Shown here in pieces: positions 51,814 to 59,914 of a stretch of 64,000 bases of DNA. Positions within the stretch are counted from its first letter, which is position 1. Each line of letters starts with the position of its first letter. The notes below the pieces were generated by a model that was not told the origin of the DNA, did no database searches, and saw only the letters and a list, made by a program, of their open reading frames with translations. Source of the stretch: Phenylobacterium sp. (GTDB lineage Bacteria; Pseudomonadota; Alphaproteobacteria; Caulobacterales; Caulobacteraceae); contig NZ_JAUSCJ010000013.1 in assembly GCF_030651185.1 (NCBI RefSeq), forward strand, positions 205,492-269,491, in the 5' to 3' direction. A program made the position numbers and the translations under genes.

Positions 51814-52755
51814 CTACGCGATCTCGAAGGTCACGGTGGAGCGGCCGAAATCCAGGGACACCACGGCGAACTCGGCCATCAGGTCCATGCCCAGCACCAG
51901 GGCGGGCTTGTCCGCCAGGCCCCACAGGCTGAACACCGACAGGTCGGCGAACACCACCGGCACGTTGCCCAGCTGCACGCCGCCCACCCGCAGGAACGGC
52001 AGGTAGAGCATATCCCCCACGAAGGTCTCCCCGGTCACCGAGACCATGGTCACCTTCTCCAGCTTCCCCTCGATCCGCGGGTCGAGCAGCTTGCGCAGCG
52101 TGGGATTGCCGAGGGAGAGCTGGGCCCCGGAATCGATCATGCAGCTGATCGGCTTGGCGCCCAGGTCGGCGTCGACGATGGTCAGTTGCCCGATGCGCTT
52201 GCGGGCGGGCACCACCACGCTCTTGCTCGTGCTGACGTCGCGCCGGGAACTGGTGATGGCGACGTGCTTCTCCGCCATGTTCAGCACCAGGCGCTGACCC
52301 CGCAGCCAATCGACCGCCAGCAGGCCCTCGATATTGGTCCCCACGAACGGCAGGACCGGCACCTTCACCGCGCGCTGGGCGCGGGTTCCCACCTGCAGGC
52401 GATCCACCAGCACGCTCTGGCGGGTGCGCCGGCCGATGATGGTGTTGACCACCACCTTGTCCCCGTCCGGCAGGGCCAGCCTGGCGGCCAGGGTCGTGGA
52501 GATGCACGAGCGGTTGGCGCCGGTGTCCACCATGAAGTCGAAGGGACCCTGGCCGTTGATCGTCACCGGAACCGTGATGCGCGCAAAGGCGTCCTTGCCG
52601 CTGGCGACCTGGGTGGGCTCGAGGCTCGCCTGATCGTCCGGCGTGATGGCCGGGGCCGCCGCGGGCGGGGTCTGGGCGTGCGCCAGACCTCCGCCCATCA
52701 GCAGGGCGCCGCCCAGCGCGGAGGCCGCGCCGCGCCGCGTCAGCCCCTCATCCAT
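51814..52755 (-). CDS. Exported aspartyl protease with two retropepsin units
   Basis: A 313-aa protein with a hydrophobic N-terminal signal (RRGAASALGGALLMGG, possibly Tat). Two active-site motifs appear: FMVDTGANRSCIS (unit 1) and CMIDSGAQLSLG (unit 2), each with the hydrophobic-hydrophobic-Gly that completes a pepsin/retropepsin psi loop (LLAVDWLRG and LVLGMDLMAE). A single chain could thus carry both catalytic Asp residues, like pepsin. Periplasmic. 2 nt separate it from the dehydrogenase gene. Confidence 0.85.
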   Translation of the reverse strand: MDEGLTRRGAASALGGALLMGGGLAHAQTPPAAAPAITPDDQASLEPTQVASGKDAFARITVPVTINGQGPFDFMVDTGANRSCISTTLAARLALPDGDKVVVNTIIGRRTRQSVLVDRLQVGTRAQRAVKVPVLPFVGTNIEGLLAVDWLRGQRLVLNMAEKHVAITSSRRDVSTSKSVVVPARKRIGQLTIVDADLGAKPISCMIDSGAQLSLGNPTLRKLLDPRIEGKLEKVTMVSVTGETFVGDMLYLPFLRVGGVQLGNVPVVFADLSVFSLWGLADKPALVLGMDLMAEFAVVSLDFGRSTVTFEIA

Positions 52756-52757
52756 CG

Positions 52758-53894
52758 CTAGGAAAGACCCTTGCTCGGGTTGATCAGGTACTTTTCGCCG
52801 GTGGCGCGGCGGTTGTACCCTGCCATGATCTCGGGGTTCAGGACCTCGGCCAGCGAGATCTCGTGCGAATAGTGGCTGGCGAAGGTGGTCTTCAGCTCGT
52901 CCAGCACCCGCTGGCGCAGCTTGCCGGCCGCCTCGGCGCCGACCTTCATCAGGAACGGCGTCAGCAGCCAGCCGCCGAGACCCCACGACATGCCGAAGGC
53001 TCGGTTCAGCTCGGTGGGTGAGGTGTTCAGGCCGCCATAGATGTAGACCTGCTTGTAGGTGGTCGAGCCATAGCGGCTGTAGGTCTTGGCCGTCATGTTG
53101 GCGGCGACCTCCATCCCGCTGAGGATCTGGCCGGCCAGCTTGCCGCCGCCGATGGCGTCGAAGGCCAGCGTCGCGCCGGTGGCGGCCAGCGCCTTGATCA
53201 GCTCTTCCATGAAGTCGGGCGCGGTGGAGTCCACGACGTACTTGGCGCCGATGTCCTTCAGGATCTTGGCCTGCTCGGCGCTGCGGACGATGTTCACGAG
53301 ATCCACGCCGTCCTTGAGGCAGACCTTGTTGAGCATCTGGCCGAGGTTGGAGGCCGCGGCGGTGTGGACCAGGGCCTTGTGGCCCTCCATCTTCATGGTC
53401 TCCACCATGCCCAGCGCGGTCAGCGGATTGACGAAGCACGAGGCGCCGTCGGCGGCGGTGGCGCCGGCCGGCAGCACCAGGACGTCGGCGGCCTTCAGCA
53501 GGCGATACTGGGCGTACATGGCCCCGCCCAGCATGGCGACGGTCTTGCCCAGCAGGTGTTGCGCGTTGGCGCCGGCCTTGATCACCTCGCCCGCGCCCTC
53601 GTTGCCGACCGGCATGGACTCATCGGCCCGCGCTGCCATGGCGCGCATGAAGTTGGGCTGGATGGGGGCTGTCGTCACCGGACGGTCGGCCGGGCCCGAA
53701 CTCTTGGCCTGGGCGACATCGATGGGGCCCAGCAGCAAACCCAGATCCGAAGGGTTGATCGGCGAGGCCTGGACCCGGACCAGGATCTCGTCGGGGCCGG
53801 GATCGGGGTGCGAGACCGTGGCCAGGGACAGTTCCAGCTCGCCGCTGGACTTCACCAGGGAGCGCAGCTCCAGCCCTTGAGTTTCGTTGCTCAT
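52758..53894 (-). CDS. Zinc-binding alcohol dehydrogenase family protein (MDR)
   Basis: A 378-aa quinone-oxidoreductase-like MDR enzyme. GNEGAGEVIKAGANAQHL (the GxEGxGxV MDR motif), VHTAAASNLGQML (cofactor loop) and AFDAIGGGKL are present. The catalytic Cys/His zinc ligands of true ADHs are missing, so it probably acts as an NADPH reductase. The ATG at 53894 is preferred over upstream in-frame starts. Confidence 0.9.
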   Translation of the reverse strand: MSNETQGLELRSLVKSSGELELSLATVSHPDPGPDEILVRVQASPINPSDLGLLLGPIDVAQAKSSGPADRPVTTAPIQPNFMRAMAARADESMPVGNEGAGEVIKAGANAQHLLGKTVAMLGGAMYAQYRLLKAADVLVLPAGATAADGASCFVNPLTALGMVETMKMEGHKALVHTAAASNLGQMLNKVCLKDGVDLVNIVRSAEQAKILKDIGAKYVVDSTAPDFMEELIKALAATGATLAFDAIGGGKLAGQILSGMEVAANMTAKTYSRYGSTTYKQVYIYGGLNTSPTELNRAFGMSWGLGGWLLTPFLMKVGAEAAGKLRQRVLDELKTTFASHYSHEISLAEVLNPEIMAGYNRRATGEKYLINPSKGLS

Positions 53895-54101
53895 CTGCGT
53901 TTCCAATCCCGTGTTGTGGTCTTTTTCGCGCTGCAAGCGCGTGTCGCCTTCACTTAGGGGTCGCAGAGCCCCGTTGCGAGCCCGACCTGCAAATTCTCAA
54001 GCCTGTTCGCCAATCTCTAGCCTTCTCCGCTTGCGGGACAGCTGGCTGGTCAGGGACCGCTTGGATGAGGCGGCGCACTCCGCTCTCAGAACAGCAACTT
54101 C

Positions 54102-54141
54102 CGTCATCCCGGGCGACCCGCAGGGGAGACCCGGGATGACG
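54102..54141. repeat. 12-bp inverted repeat (CGTCATCCCGGG type)
   Basis: CGTCATCCCGGG and CCCGGGATGACG face each other across a 16-nt loop, between the MDR and GMC genes (275-nt gap). This sequence class is a common dispersed intergenic palindrome in proteobacterial genomes. It could terminate the GMC transcript. Confidence 0.6.
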
Positions 54142-54169
54142 TCGTGGGTTCAGTTGACGCTATCGACCC

Positions 54170-55777
54170 TCACCTACGCGCGTCCTCGATCATCATGCGG
54201 GCGGCCTTCTCGGCGATCATCATGGTGGGCGAGTTGGTGTTGCCCGAGGTGATGGTCGGCATCACCGAAGCGTCGGCGATCCGCAAGCCGGCCACGCCAT
54301 GCACCCGCAGCCGGGCGTCCACCACCGCGCCGGGGTCGCTCGCCAGGCCCATCCTGGCCGTCCCCACCGGGTGGAAGATCGTGGTTCCCAGGGTCCGCGC
54401 CGCCGCCAGCAGCTCCTCGTCGCTCTGCGCCTGCGCGCCCGGCCGCCGCTCCACCGGCGAGAAGCGCGCCAGGGGCGGCTGGGCGACGATCTGGCGAACC
54501 AGGCGCATGGCGTCCACCGCCACCTGCTCATCCTGCGGCGTGGAGAGATAGTTGGGCTGGATCAGCGGCGCTGCGGCCGGATCGGCGCTGGCGGCATGGA
54601 TGGAGCCTCGGCTGGCGGGACGCAGGTTGCAGACGCTGACGGTGATGGCCGGCGCCACGTGCAGCGCCTCCCCGAACCGCTCGAGCGACAGGGGCTGGAC
54701 GTGGAACTGCAGGTTGGGCGTCGCCTCCTCGGGCGAAGACCTCGCGAAGGCGCCCAGCTGCGACGGCGCCATCGACATCGGCCCCCTGCGGAACAGGGCG
54801 AACTCCACCGCCATCAGCGGCCGGCGCCACCACGAGGCATAGAGCTCGTTCATGGTCGGCACGCCGGTAACCCCGTAATAGGGCCGGATCTGCAGGTGAT
54901 CCTGCAGGTTCTCCCCCACCCCCGGCAGATGCCGCGCGGTCGGGATCCCCAGCGCCGAAAGCCGTCCGCCGTCACCGATCCCCGACAGCTCCAGGATCTG
55001 CGGCGTGCCCACCGCGCCGGCCGCCAGCACCACCTCGCCCTCGGCGCGGGCCTCGAAAGCCTCGCCCCCTTGGGTCCAGGCCACGCCCACCGCGCGGCCG
55101 TCTTCGATGATCACCCGGCTCACCTGGGCGCCGGTCACCAGCTTCAGGTTCGGCCGGGTCAGCACCGGCTTGAGGAACCCCCGCGCCGCGCTCCAGCGCC
55201 GCCCGGCCTTCTGGTTCACCTGGAAATAGCCGACGCCCTCATTGTCGCCGCCGTTGAAATCCGCGACGGCCGGGATCCCCGCCAGCTCGGCGGCGGCGGA
55301 GAAGGCGTCCAGCACGTCCCAGCGCATGCGCGGATGCTCCACCCGCCACTCGCCGCCGCTGCGGTGGTGGTCGCCCTGCGGGGCGATATGGTCCTCCTGG
55401 GCCAGGAACAGCGGCAGGACATCGTCCCAGCCCCAGCCGGCGAGCCCCATCTGCCGCCAGCCGTCATAGTCGGCGGCCTGGCCGCGCATGTAGATCATGG
55501 CGTTGATGGCCGAGGAGCCGCCGATCACCTTGCCGCGCGGATAGGCCAGCTTGCGGCCATCCAGCCCCGGAATAGCTTGCGTCTCGAACATCCAGTCGGC
55601 GCGCGGATTGCCGATGGAGAACAGGTAGCCCACCGGGATGTGGAACCAGATCCAGTCGTCCTTGCCGCCGGCTTCCAGCACCAAAACCCGCGTCTTCGGG
55701 TCCGCCGACAGCCGGTTGGCCAGGACGCAGCCGGCCGATCCGCCGCCGACGATGATGTAGTCGAAGGGATCCGACAT
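54170..55777 (-). CDS. GMC family oxidoreductase (choline/alcohol dehydrogenase-like)
   Basis: A 535-aa FAD flavoenzyme. FDYIIVGGGSAGCVLANRLS is the dinucleotide-binding motif; HPVGTARMG gives the catalytic His and ITSGNTNSPTMMIAEKA the Asn/His partner. Oxidises an alcohol or polyol; exact substrate not inferable. It follows the methyltransferase gene by 5 nt. Confidence 0.93.
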   Translation of the reverse strand: MSDPFDYIIVGGGSAGCVLANRLSADPKTRVLVLEAGGKDDWIWFHIPVGYLFSIGNPRADWMFETQAIPGLDGRKLAYPRGKVIGGSSAINAMIYMRGQAADYDGWRQMGLAGWGWDDVLPLFLAQEDHIAPQGDHHRSGGEWRVEHPRMRWDVLDAFSAAAELAGIPAVADFNGGDNEGVGYFQVNQKAGRRWSAARGFLKPVLTRPNLKLVTGAQVSRVIIEDGRAVGVAWTQGGEAFEARAEGEVVLAAGAVGTPQILELSGIGDGGRLSALGIPTARHLPGVGENLQDHLQIRPYYGVTGVPTMNELYASWWRRPLMAVEFALFRRGPMSMAPSQLGAFARSSPEEATPNLQFHVQPLSLERFGEALHVAPAITVSVCNLRPASRGSIHAASADPAAAPLIQPNYLSTPQDEQVAVDAMRLVRQIVAQPPLARFSPVERRPGAQAQSDEELLAAARTLGTTIFHPVGTARMGLASDPGAVVDARLRVHGVAGLRIADASVMPTITSGNTNSPTMMIAEKAARMMIEDARR

Positions 55778-55782
55778 CCGCC

Positions 55783-56502
55783 CTAGTCGTAGTTCATGAA
55801 GGCGCGGGCCTGCCGGTCGGCGATCCGCGCCGCGCGGAAGGTCAGCTCCGGCAAGGTGGCCTGGATCAGCCGGAAACAGGGCTCCACGGCATGCTGCGTG
55901 GTGCAGACCAGCTTGGTGCCGCCGCCCATCAAGGGGCCAGACCGCGGGATCACCGCCACCGGATAGAGGTTCGGCGCCTGGCGCAGGCTGTCGATGATCC
56001 CCTCGGTGACGTCCGGGAACCAGTCGTGCAGGTAGTCGTCGATGACGACGATGCCGCCCTCCACCAGGTGGCTGGCAGCCAGCTGGATATCGTTGAACAC
56101 CGCCTCATAGGCGTGGTCGCCGTCGATATGGACAAAGCGCGCCGGGGCGCCCAGCAGTTCGGCCCAGCCGGCCGGGTCGATGGTGCGGGAGTCGGCCTTG
56201 GCGAACCGGATGTTGGCCACCGTATGCGGGCCGACCACGCGGTTCAGGTGGTCCACCAGCACCTCGGCGATATCGCCCTCGAAGACGTCCACCCCCACCA
56301 GCCGGTCTTCACCGGCGGCCAGGGCCATGCCGACGAAGGTCTTGCCATAATAGGTGCCGATCTCGGCCAGCGAGCCCCGCAGGCCCGCCTGCAACTGCCA
56401 GGACAGCAGGGTCGAGAAGGTGCGCGCCGAACGGGGCGAGATGAAGCCCGCCACGCTCTCCATGCCGCCGCCGGCCGCGAACCACGCCTCGTGATCAGCC
56501 AT
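55783..56502 (-). CDS. Class I SAM-dependent methyltransferase
   Basis: A 239-aa methyltransferase of the type often found with FkbM/glycan clusters (Methyltransf_24-like). LAEIGTYYGKTFVGMALAAGE is the SAM-binding loop; FVHIDGDHAYEAVFNDIQ and GGIVVIDDYLHDWFPDV are the conserved acidic motifs. Cytosolic. Target unknown. Divergent from the FGE gene. Confidence 0.85.
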   Translation of the reverse strand: MADHEAWFAAGGGMESVAGFISPRSARTFSTLLSWQLQAGLRGSLAEIGTYYGKTFVGMALAAGEDRLVGVDVFEGDIAEVLVDHLNRVVGPHTVANIRFAKADSRTIDPAGWAELLGAPARFVHIDGDHAYEAVFNDIQLAASHLVEGGIVVIDDYLHDWFPDVTEGIIDSLRQAPNLYPVAVIPRSGPLMGGGTKLVCTTQHAVEPCFRLIQATLPELTFRAARIADRQARAFMNYD

Positions 56503-56587
56503 GCCCCAATCCCCTGAGTCGCCATGACCCGCGCCTTGAGCGATACGGTTTGGCGTCGGTGGTGACAATGCGCGACAGGGAGCGGCC

Positions 56588-57505
56588 ATGCGAGAGACCA
56601 GATCCGATCCCGCCATCGCGCCGGGCGCGCGCCGCGCGGGCATGACCTGGATCCCCGGCGGCGCCTTCCGCATGGGCTCCGACCATCACTATGCCGAGGA
56701 GGCGCCGGCCCGCGACGCGGCGGTGGACGGCTTCTGGATCGACACCGCGCCGGTCACCAACCGCCAGTTCGCCCGCTTCGTCCGCGAGACCGGCTGGACC
56801 AGCTTCGCCGAGACGCCCCCTGACCCCGCCGACTATCCGGGCGCGCCGCCGGAAACCCTGGTGGCCGGCTCCCTGGTCTTCACCACCACCGCCGGTGCCG
56901 TCGCCCTGGACAATCCGGGCGCCTGGTGGTGCTACTTGGCCGGCGCCGACTGGCGCCATCCCCTGGGACCGCAGAGCAGCCTGTCGGGCCTGTGGGAGCA
57001 CCCGGTGGTCCACGTCGCCTGGGCCGACGTCGAGGCCTACGCCGCCTGGGCCGGCGCCGATCTGCCCACCGAGGCCGAGTGGGAGTTCGCCGCGCGCGGG
57101 GGCCTCGCCGACACCGAGTTCGCCTGGGGCGACGAACTCAGCCCCAACGGCAAGCTCATGGCCAACACCTGGCAGGGACCGTTCCCGCATCAGAGCACGA
57201 AGCCCCGGTTCCGCACCTCGAAGGTCGGCAGCTTCCCGGCCAACGGCTACGGCCTGTCCGACATGATCGGCAACGTCTGGGAGTGGACGCGCGACAGTTG
57301 GTCGACGCACGCTCCCGCCGCCTCGACCTGTTGCGCCGAGGCCTTTGATCCCGACGCCCCCACAATCCCGCGCAAGGTCCTGAAGGGGGGCTCACACCTC
57401 TGCGCGCCCTCCTATTGCCGCCGCTACCGCCCCGCGGCCCGCCACGCCCAGAGCATCGACAGCTCAACCTCCCACGTCGGCTTCCGCTGCGTCGTCCGCC
57501 CCTGA
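56588..57505 (+). CDS. Formylglycine-generating enzyme (SUMF1/FGE) family protein
   Basis: A 305-aa FGE-fold protein. Catalytic Cys pair is complete (Cys272 and Cys277 in GGSHLCAPSYCRRYRPAAR), as in genuine FGEs which bind Cu(I) and oxidise Cys to formylglycine in sulfatases. GNVWEWTRD and MGSDHHYAEEAP are also conserved. No sulfatase gene lies in the window. The ATG at 56588 fits the family. Confidence 0.92.
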   Translation: MRETRSDPAIAPGARRAGMTWIPGGAFRMGSDHHYAEEAPARDAAVDGFWIDTAPVTNRQFARFVRETGWTSFAETPPDPADYPGAPPETLVAGSLVFTTTAGAVALDNPGAWWCYLAGADWRHPLGPQSSLSGLWEHPVVHVAWADVEAYAAWAGADLPTEAEWEFAARGGLADTEFAWGDELSPNGKLMANTWQGPFPHQSTKPRFRTSKVGSFPANGYGLSDMIGNVWEWTRDSWSTHAPAASTCCAEAFDPDAPTIPRKVLKGGSHLCAPSYCRRYRPAARHAQSIDSSTSHVGFRCVVRP

Positions 57506-57591
57506 TCAAGCAACGCCATTGTTGAGATTGACTCGCAAGTATGCGCGGTCCATCTCTTGAGAATGGTTCGCAAGACAGGTGGGAGATCGAC

Positions 57592-58104
57592 ATGCAGCGG
57601 TTTGGCGACATGGCGGCTCCGCGGGATGAAGCCGAGGACGAGACGCCGCGCAATCCGCTGAGCCCGGCCGAGCGGCTGCTGTTCGCCGCCCTGCGCGGCT
57701 GGGCGGGCCTGCGGGCGGCGGGGCGGCCGCCTCAAGACGAGGTCGTCCCCTTGCTGACTCAAAAGGCCTCGGCCCGCGCCTCGGCGCTGTTCGTGGCCTG
57801 GATCCACGCCATCGAGGCGGCCTGCCGAGGGCCCCTGCAGATCGAATGTCCCGGTTGCGGCGGAGCCTTGGCCGACGCCCAGCGCCTGATCGTCGCCTGC
57901 GGCGTCTCCCCCGTCGCCCCCGACATGGCCCACGCGCTCCTCTCGCCGCTGCTCTTCGACACCCAGCTGGTGGTGCAGATGGGGCGCCGGTTGAACGCCG
58001 CGCTGGCCGCCGACGGCTGGCCGCTGCCGGCGCGCCTCGCCGACCCCCAGCCCGTCCCGGACGAACCCGTTCCCCGGACCGGGGCGCTGCCCACCCTCCA
58101 CTAG
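57592..58104 (+). CDS. Conserved hypothetical protein with a C-x-x-C
   Basis: A 170-aa protein, largely helical, with one IECPGCGG motif and a further Cys, suggesting a zinc or Fe-S site. N-terminal 20 residues and Pro-rich C-terminus look disordered. GGAG precedes the ATG by about 8 nt. No recognised family. It lies between FGE and the first FixK-box gene, and may or may not belong to that regulon. Confidence 0.7.
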   Translation: MQRFGDMAAPRDEAEDETPRNPLSPAERLLFAALRGWAGLRAAGRPPQDEVVPLLTQKASARASALFVAWIHAIEAACRGPLQIECPGCGGALADAQRLIVACGVSPVAPDMAHALLSPLLFDTQLVVQMGRRLNAALAADGWPLPARLADPQPVPDEPVPRTGALPTLH

Positions 58105-58115
58105 CGCAAAGCCAG

Positions 58116-58129
58116 TTGATCGACGTCAA
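58116..58129 (+). promoter_or_regulatory. FixK/FNR-type box
   Basis: TTGATCGACGTCAA matches TTGA-N6-(T/G)CAA. Centre lies 54-55 nt before the start of the 65-aa membrane protein gene (58177), the spacing of an activator at about -41.5. Compatible with control by the CRP/FNR-type regulator encoded at 59226. Confidence 0.7.
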
Positions 58130-58176
58130 GGGCGCCGCGCCGCGAGGCGCTATGGAGGAGAGGAAGGAAGTTCCCG

Positions 58177-58374
58177 ATGACCTCAAAGCCCAACGATCTG
58201 AAGCATCCGATCCGCGACGGATTCGGCTTTCTGGTCGCCGCCGCCATGGCGGTGGTGCAGCTCTTCACCCCCACATCGCGGCGGTCGGCGGACGCCGCCA
58301 AGCAAGAGGCGGCTGAGGACCCGGAATCCGGGGGCCTGAAGAAGCGTCTCGCGCCCTACCCCGTCGAGGACTGA
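58177..58374 (+). CDS. Small single-helix membrane protein
   Basis: A 65-aa protein with one hydrophobic helix (FGFLVAAAMAVVQLF, about 17-31), Arg-rich flank and an acidic/Pro tail. AGGAGAGGAAGGAAG lies before the ATG. It is preceded by a FixK-like box. No known family; probably a redox- or stress-regulated inner-membrane peptide. Confidence 0.65.
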   Translation: MTSKPNDLKHPIRDGFGFLVAAAMAVVQLFTPTSRRSADAAKQEAAEDPESGGLKKRLAPYPVED

Positions 58375-58384
58375 CCAGGAGGAT

Positions 58385-59029
58385 CTAGCGGGCCGCCAAC
58401 GTCTCCCAGGCAAGCCACACAGCGACACCGCCCAGGGCGAGGGCGAAGCCACGTTGCAAGGTCCGCGCGCCGCCGTTTCCCGAAGCGCCCGAGAGCGCCG
58501 GCGCGAACTGCGCCGCAGTCAGGACGATGGCGGTGTGTATCAACACGCTGATGAGGATGTGAGCGCCCCCAAGCCACAGAACCTGCTCCGTCAGGTGTCC
58601 CAGCCGCGGATTGGTGAACCCCGGCAGCAGGGCGATGTAGAAGACCGCCGCCTTGGGATTGAGAAGATTGGCCATCAGGCCGCGAAGGAAGTGGCGGATC
58701 GCGGGAAGCTCCCCCGCCGCCCCGTCCGCACCGCCACCCGACCTCGCGCGCCAGGTATCGACCGCCAGCCAGGCGATGTAGCCGATCCCCGCCCATTGAA
58801 GCGCCTGATACAGACTGGGTATGAGCAGGAGAATATTCGTCAGCCCGACCGTCGCCGCCAGCAGATAGAGGGCGAACGCCGTGGTCACGCCGACGATGGT
58901 GGCCAGCCCCGCCCCGCGTCCCCAGCGGCTTCCGACGATCGCCAGGTAACCCATGTTGGGGCCGGGCGTCAGTTCGATCAGAACCACGGTCAGCAGGAAG
59001 CCGGGGAGAAGCTGTGGATCGAGGGGAAT
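58385..59029 (-). CDS. LysE/RhtB family amino-acid exporter
   Basis: A 214-aa membrane protein with six helices. LIELTPGPNMGYLAIVGSRWGRGAGLATIVGV and LRGLMANLLNPKAAVFYIALLPGFTNP are the LysE hallmarks. The usual N-terminal helix requires starting upstream of the first GTG (58987). Translating back gives an ATT at 59029, with a perfect AGGAGG 5 nt before it and 14 extra plausible residues. ATT starts are rare, so this is proposed, not proven. Confidence 0.85.
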   Translation of the reverse strand: MPLDPQLLPGFLLTVVLIELTPGPNMGYLAIVGSRWGRGAGLATIVGVTTAFALYLLAATVGLTNILLLIPSLYQALQWAGIGYIAWLAVDTWRARSGGGADGAAGELPAIRHFLRGLMANLLNPKAAVFYIALLPGFTNPRLGHLTEQVLWLGGAHILISVLIHTAIVLTAAQFAPALSGASGNGGARTLQRGFALALGGVAVWLAWETLAAR

Positions 59030-59107
59030 GGGGACCTCCTGCCGGATCGGCCGCGAACCCGCGGCGCTGATGAAACCTCACCGGGCGCCGGACCGAAACG
59101 CGATGCC

Positions 59108-59121
59108 TTGAGGTGCGTCAA
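59108..59121. promoter_or_regulatory. FixK/FNR-type box between lysE-like and fixK-like genes
   Basis: TTGAGGTGCGTCAA matches TTGA-N6-(T/G)CAA. It lies 111 nt before the CRP/FNR gene and about 86 nt before the LysE start, compatible with autoregulation. Confidence 0.6.
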
Positions 59122-59225
59122 TCCCCAAGGCGGCCGCCTCCGTAGCTCTACTTAGGGGGAGGTCCCGAATTTCGGCCTCGCCTCACAAGCCTTAGCCATG
59201 GGTCATCGAACAAGGGAACTTGCTG

Positions 59226-59888
59226 ATGCCCCAGACGCACCGCTTCGACGACACCACCATGACCCGCATCGCCGAGCCTCGCGAGGTGTCGGCGGACATC
59301 ATGATGAGCATGGGTGTCCGCATGGCCTTCGCAAAAGACGAAGAGATCTACGGCCAGGACGAAGAGGCCGACCTGATCTATCGCGTCGTCAGCGGCGCGG
59401 TGCGCACCACCCGGGTGATGAGCGACGGACGCCGGCAGATCGGCGGCTTCTACTATCCCGACGAGATGTTCGGCGTGGAGGCCAGCGGCCACCACCGCTT
59501 CTCGGCCGAAGCCCTCAGCGACTGCGTCATCCTGGTGGTCAAGGCCTCGGCCCTGCGCGCCGTGGCCGGCGAGGAGGCCTTTGGCCGAATGACCTGGGCC
59601 GCCACGAACCGCGAACTGGACCGCACCCAGGACCACCTGCTGCTGCTGGGCCGCAAGACCGCGGCCGAGCGAGTGGCGAGCTTCCTGATGGATCTGGCCA
59701 ACCGCCGCGCCACCGAGTCGATCACCCTGCCGATGGGCCGCCAGGACATGGCCGACTATCTGGGCCTGACCATCGAGACCGTCTCCCGGATGCTCACCCA
59801 ACTCCAGAGCGCCCTGGTGGTCGAATTCGCCGGCGCCCGCAGCTTCAGGATCAGCAATCGCTGCGCCCTCGCCCGCATGGCCGAATAG
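59226..59888 (+). CDS. CRP/FNR-family transcriptional regulator (FixK-like)
   Basis: A 222-aa cAMP-receptor-fold regulator. The N-terminal beta-roll (GGFYYPDEMFGVEASG, ALSDCVILVV) is followed by a dimer helix and an HTH: MGRQDMADYLGLTIETVSRMLTQLQ. The recognition helix carries ETVSR, the FNR/FixK type that reads TTGA...TCAA. No N-terminal Cys cluster of FNR is seen, so FixK is the better label. The ATG at 59226 is favoured over a TTG at 59220. A universal stress gene follows 26 nt downstream. Confidence 0.92.
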   Translation: MPQTHRFDDTTMTRIAEPREVSADIMMSMGVRMAFAKDEEIYGQDEEADLIYRVVSGAVRTTRVMSDGRRQIGGFYYPDEMFGVEASGHHRFSAEALSDCVILVVKASALRAVAGEEAFGRMTWAATNRELDRTQDHLLLLGRKTAAERVASFLMDLANRRATESITLPMGRQDMADYLGLTIETVSRMLTQLQSALVVEFAGARSFRISNRCALARMAE

Positions 59889-59914
59889 AGCCAAGCCAAC
59901 CGCGAGGTTTCGCC

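Noticed and set aside
53895..54101. Small gene between MDR and GMC genes
   Set aside because: Frames are shadow-like with Arg/Ser-rich composition and no Shine-Dalgarno.
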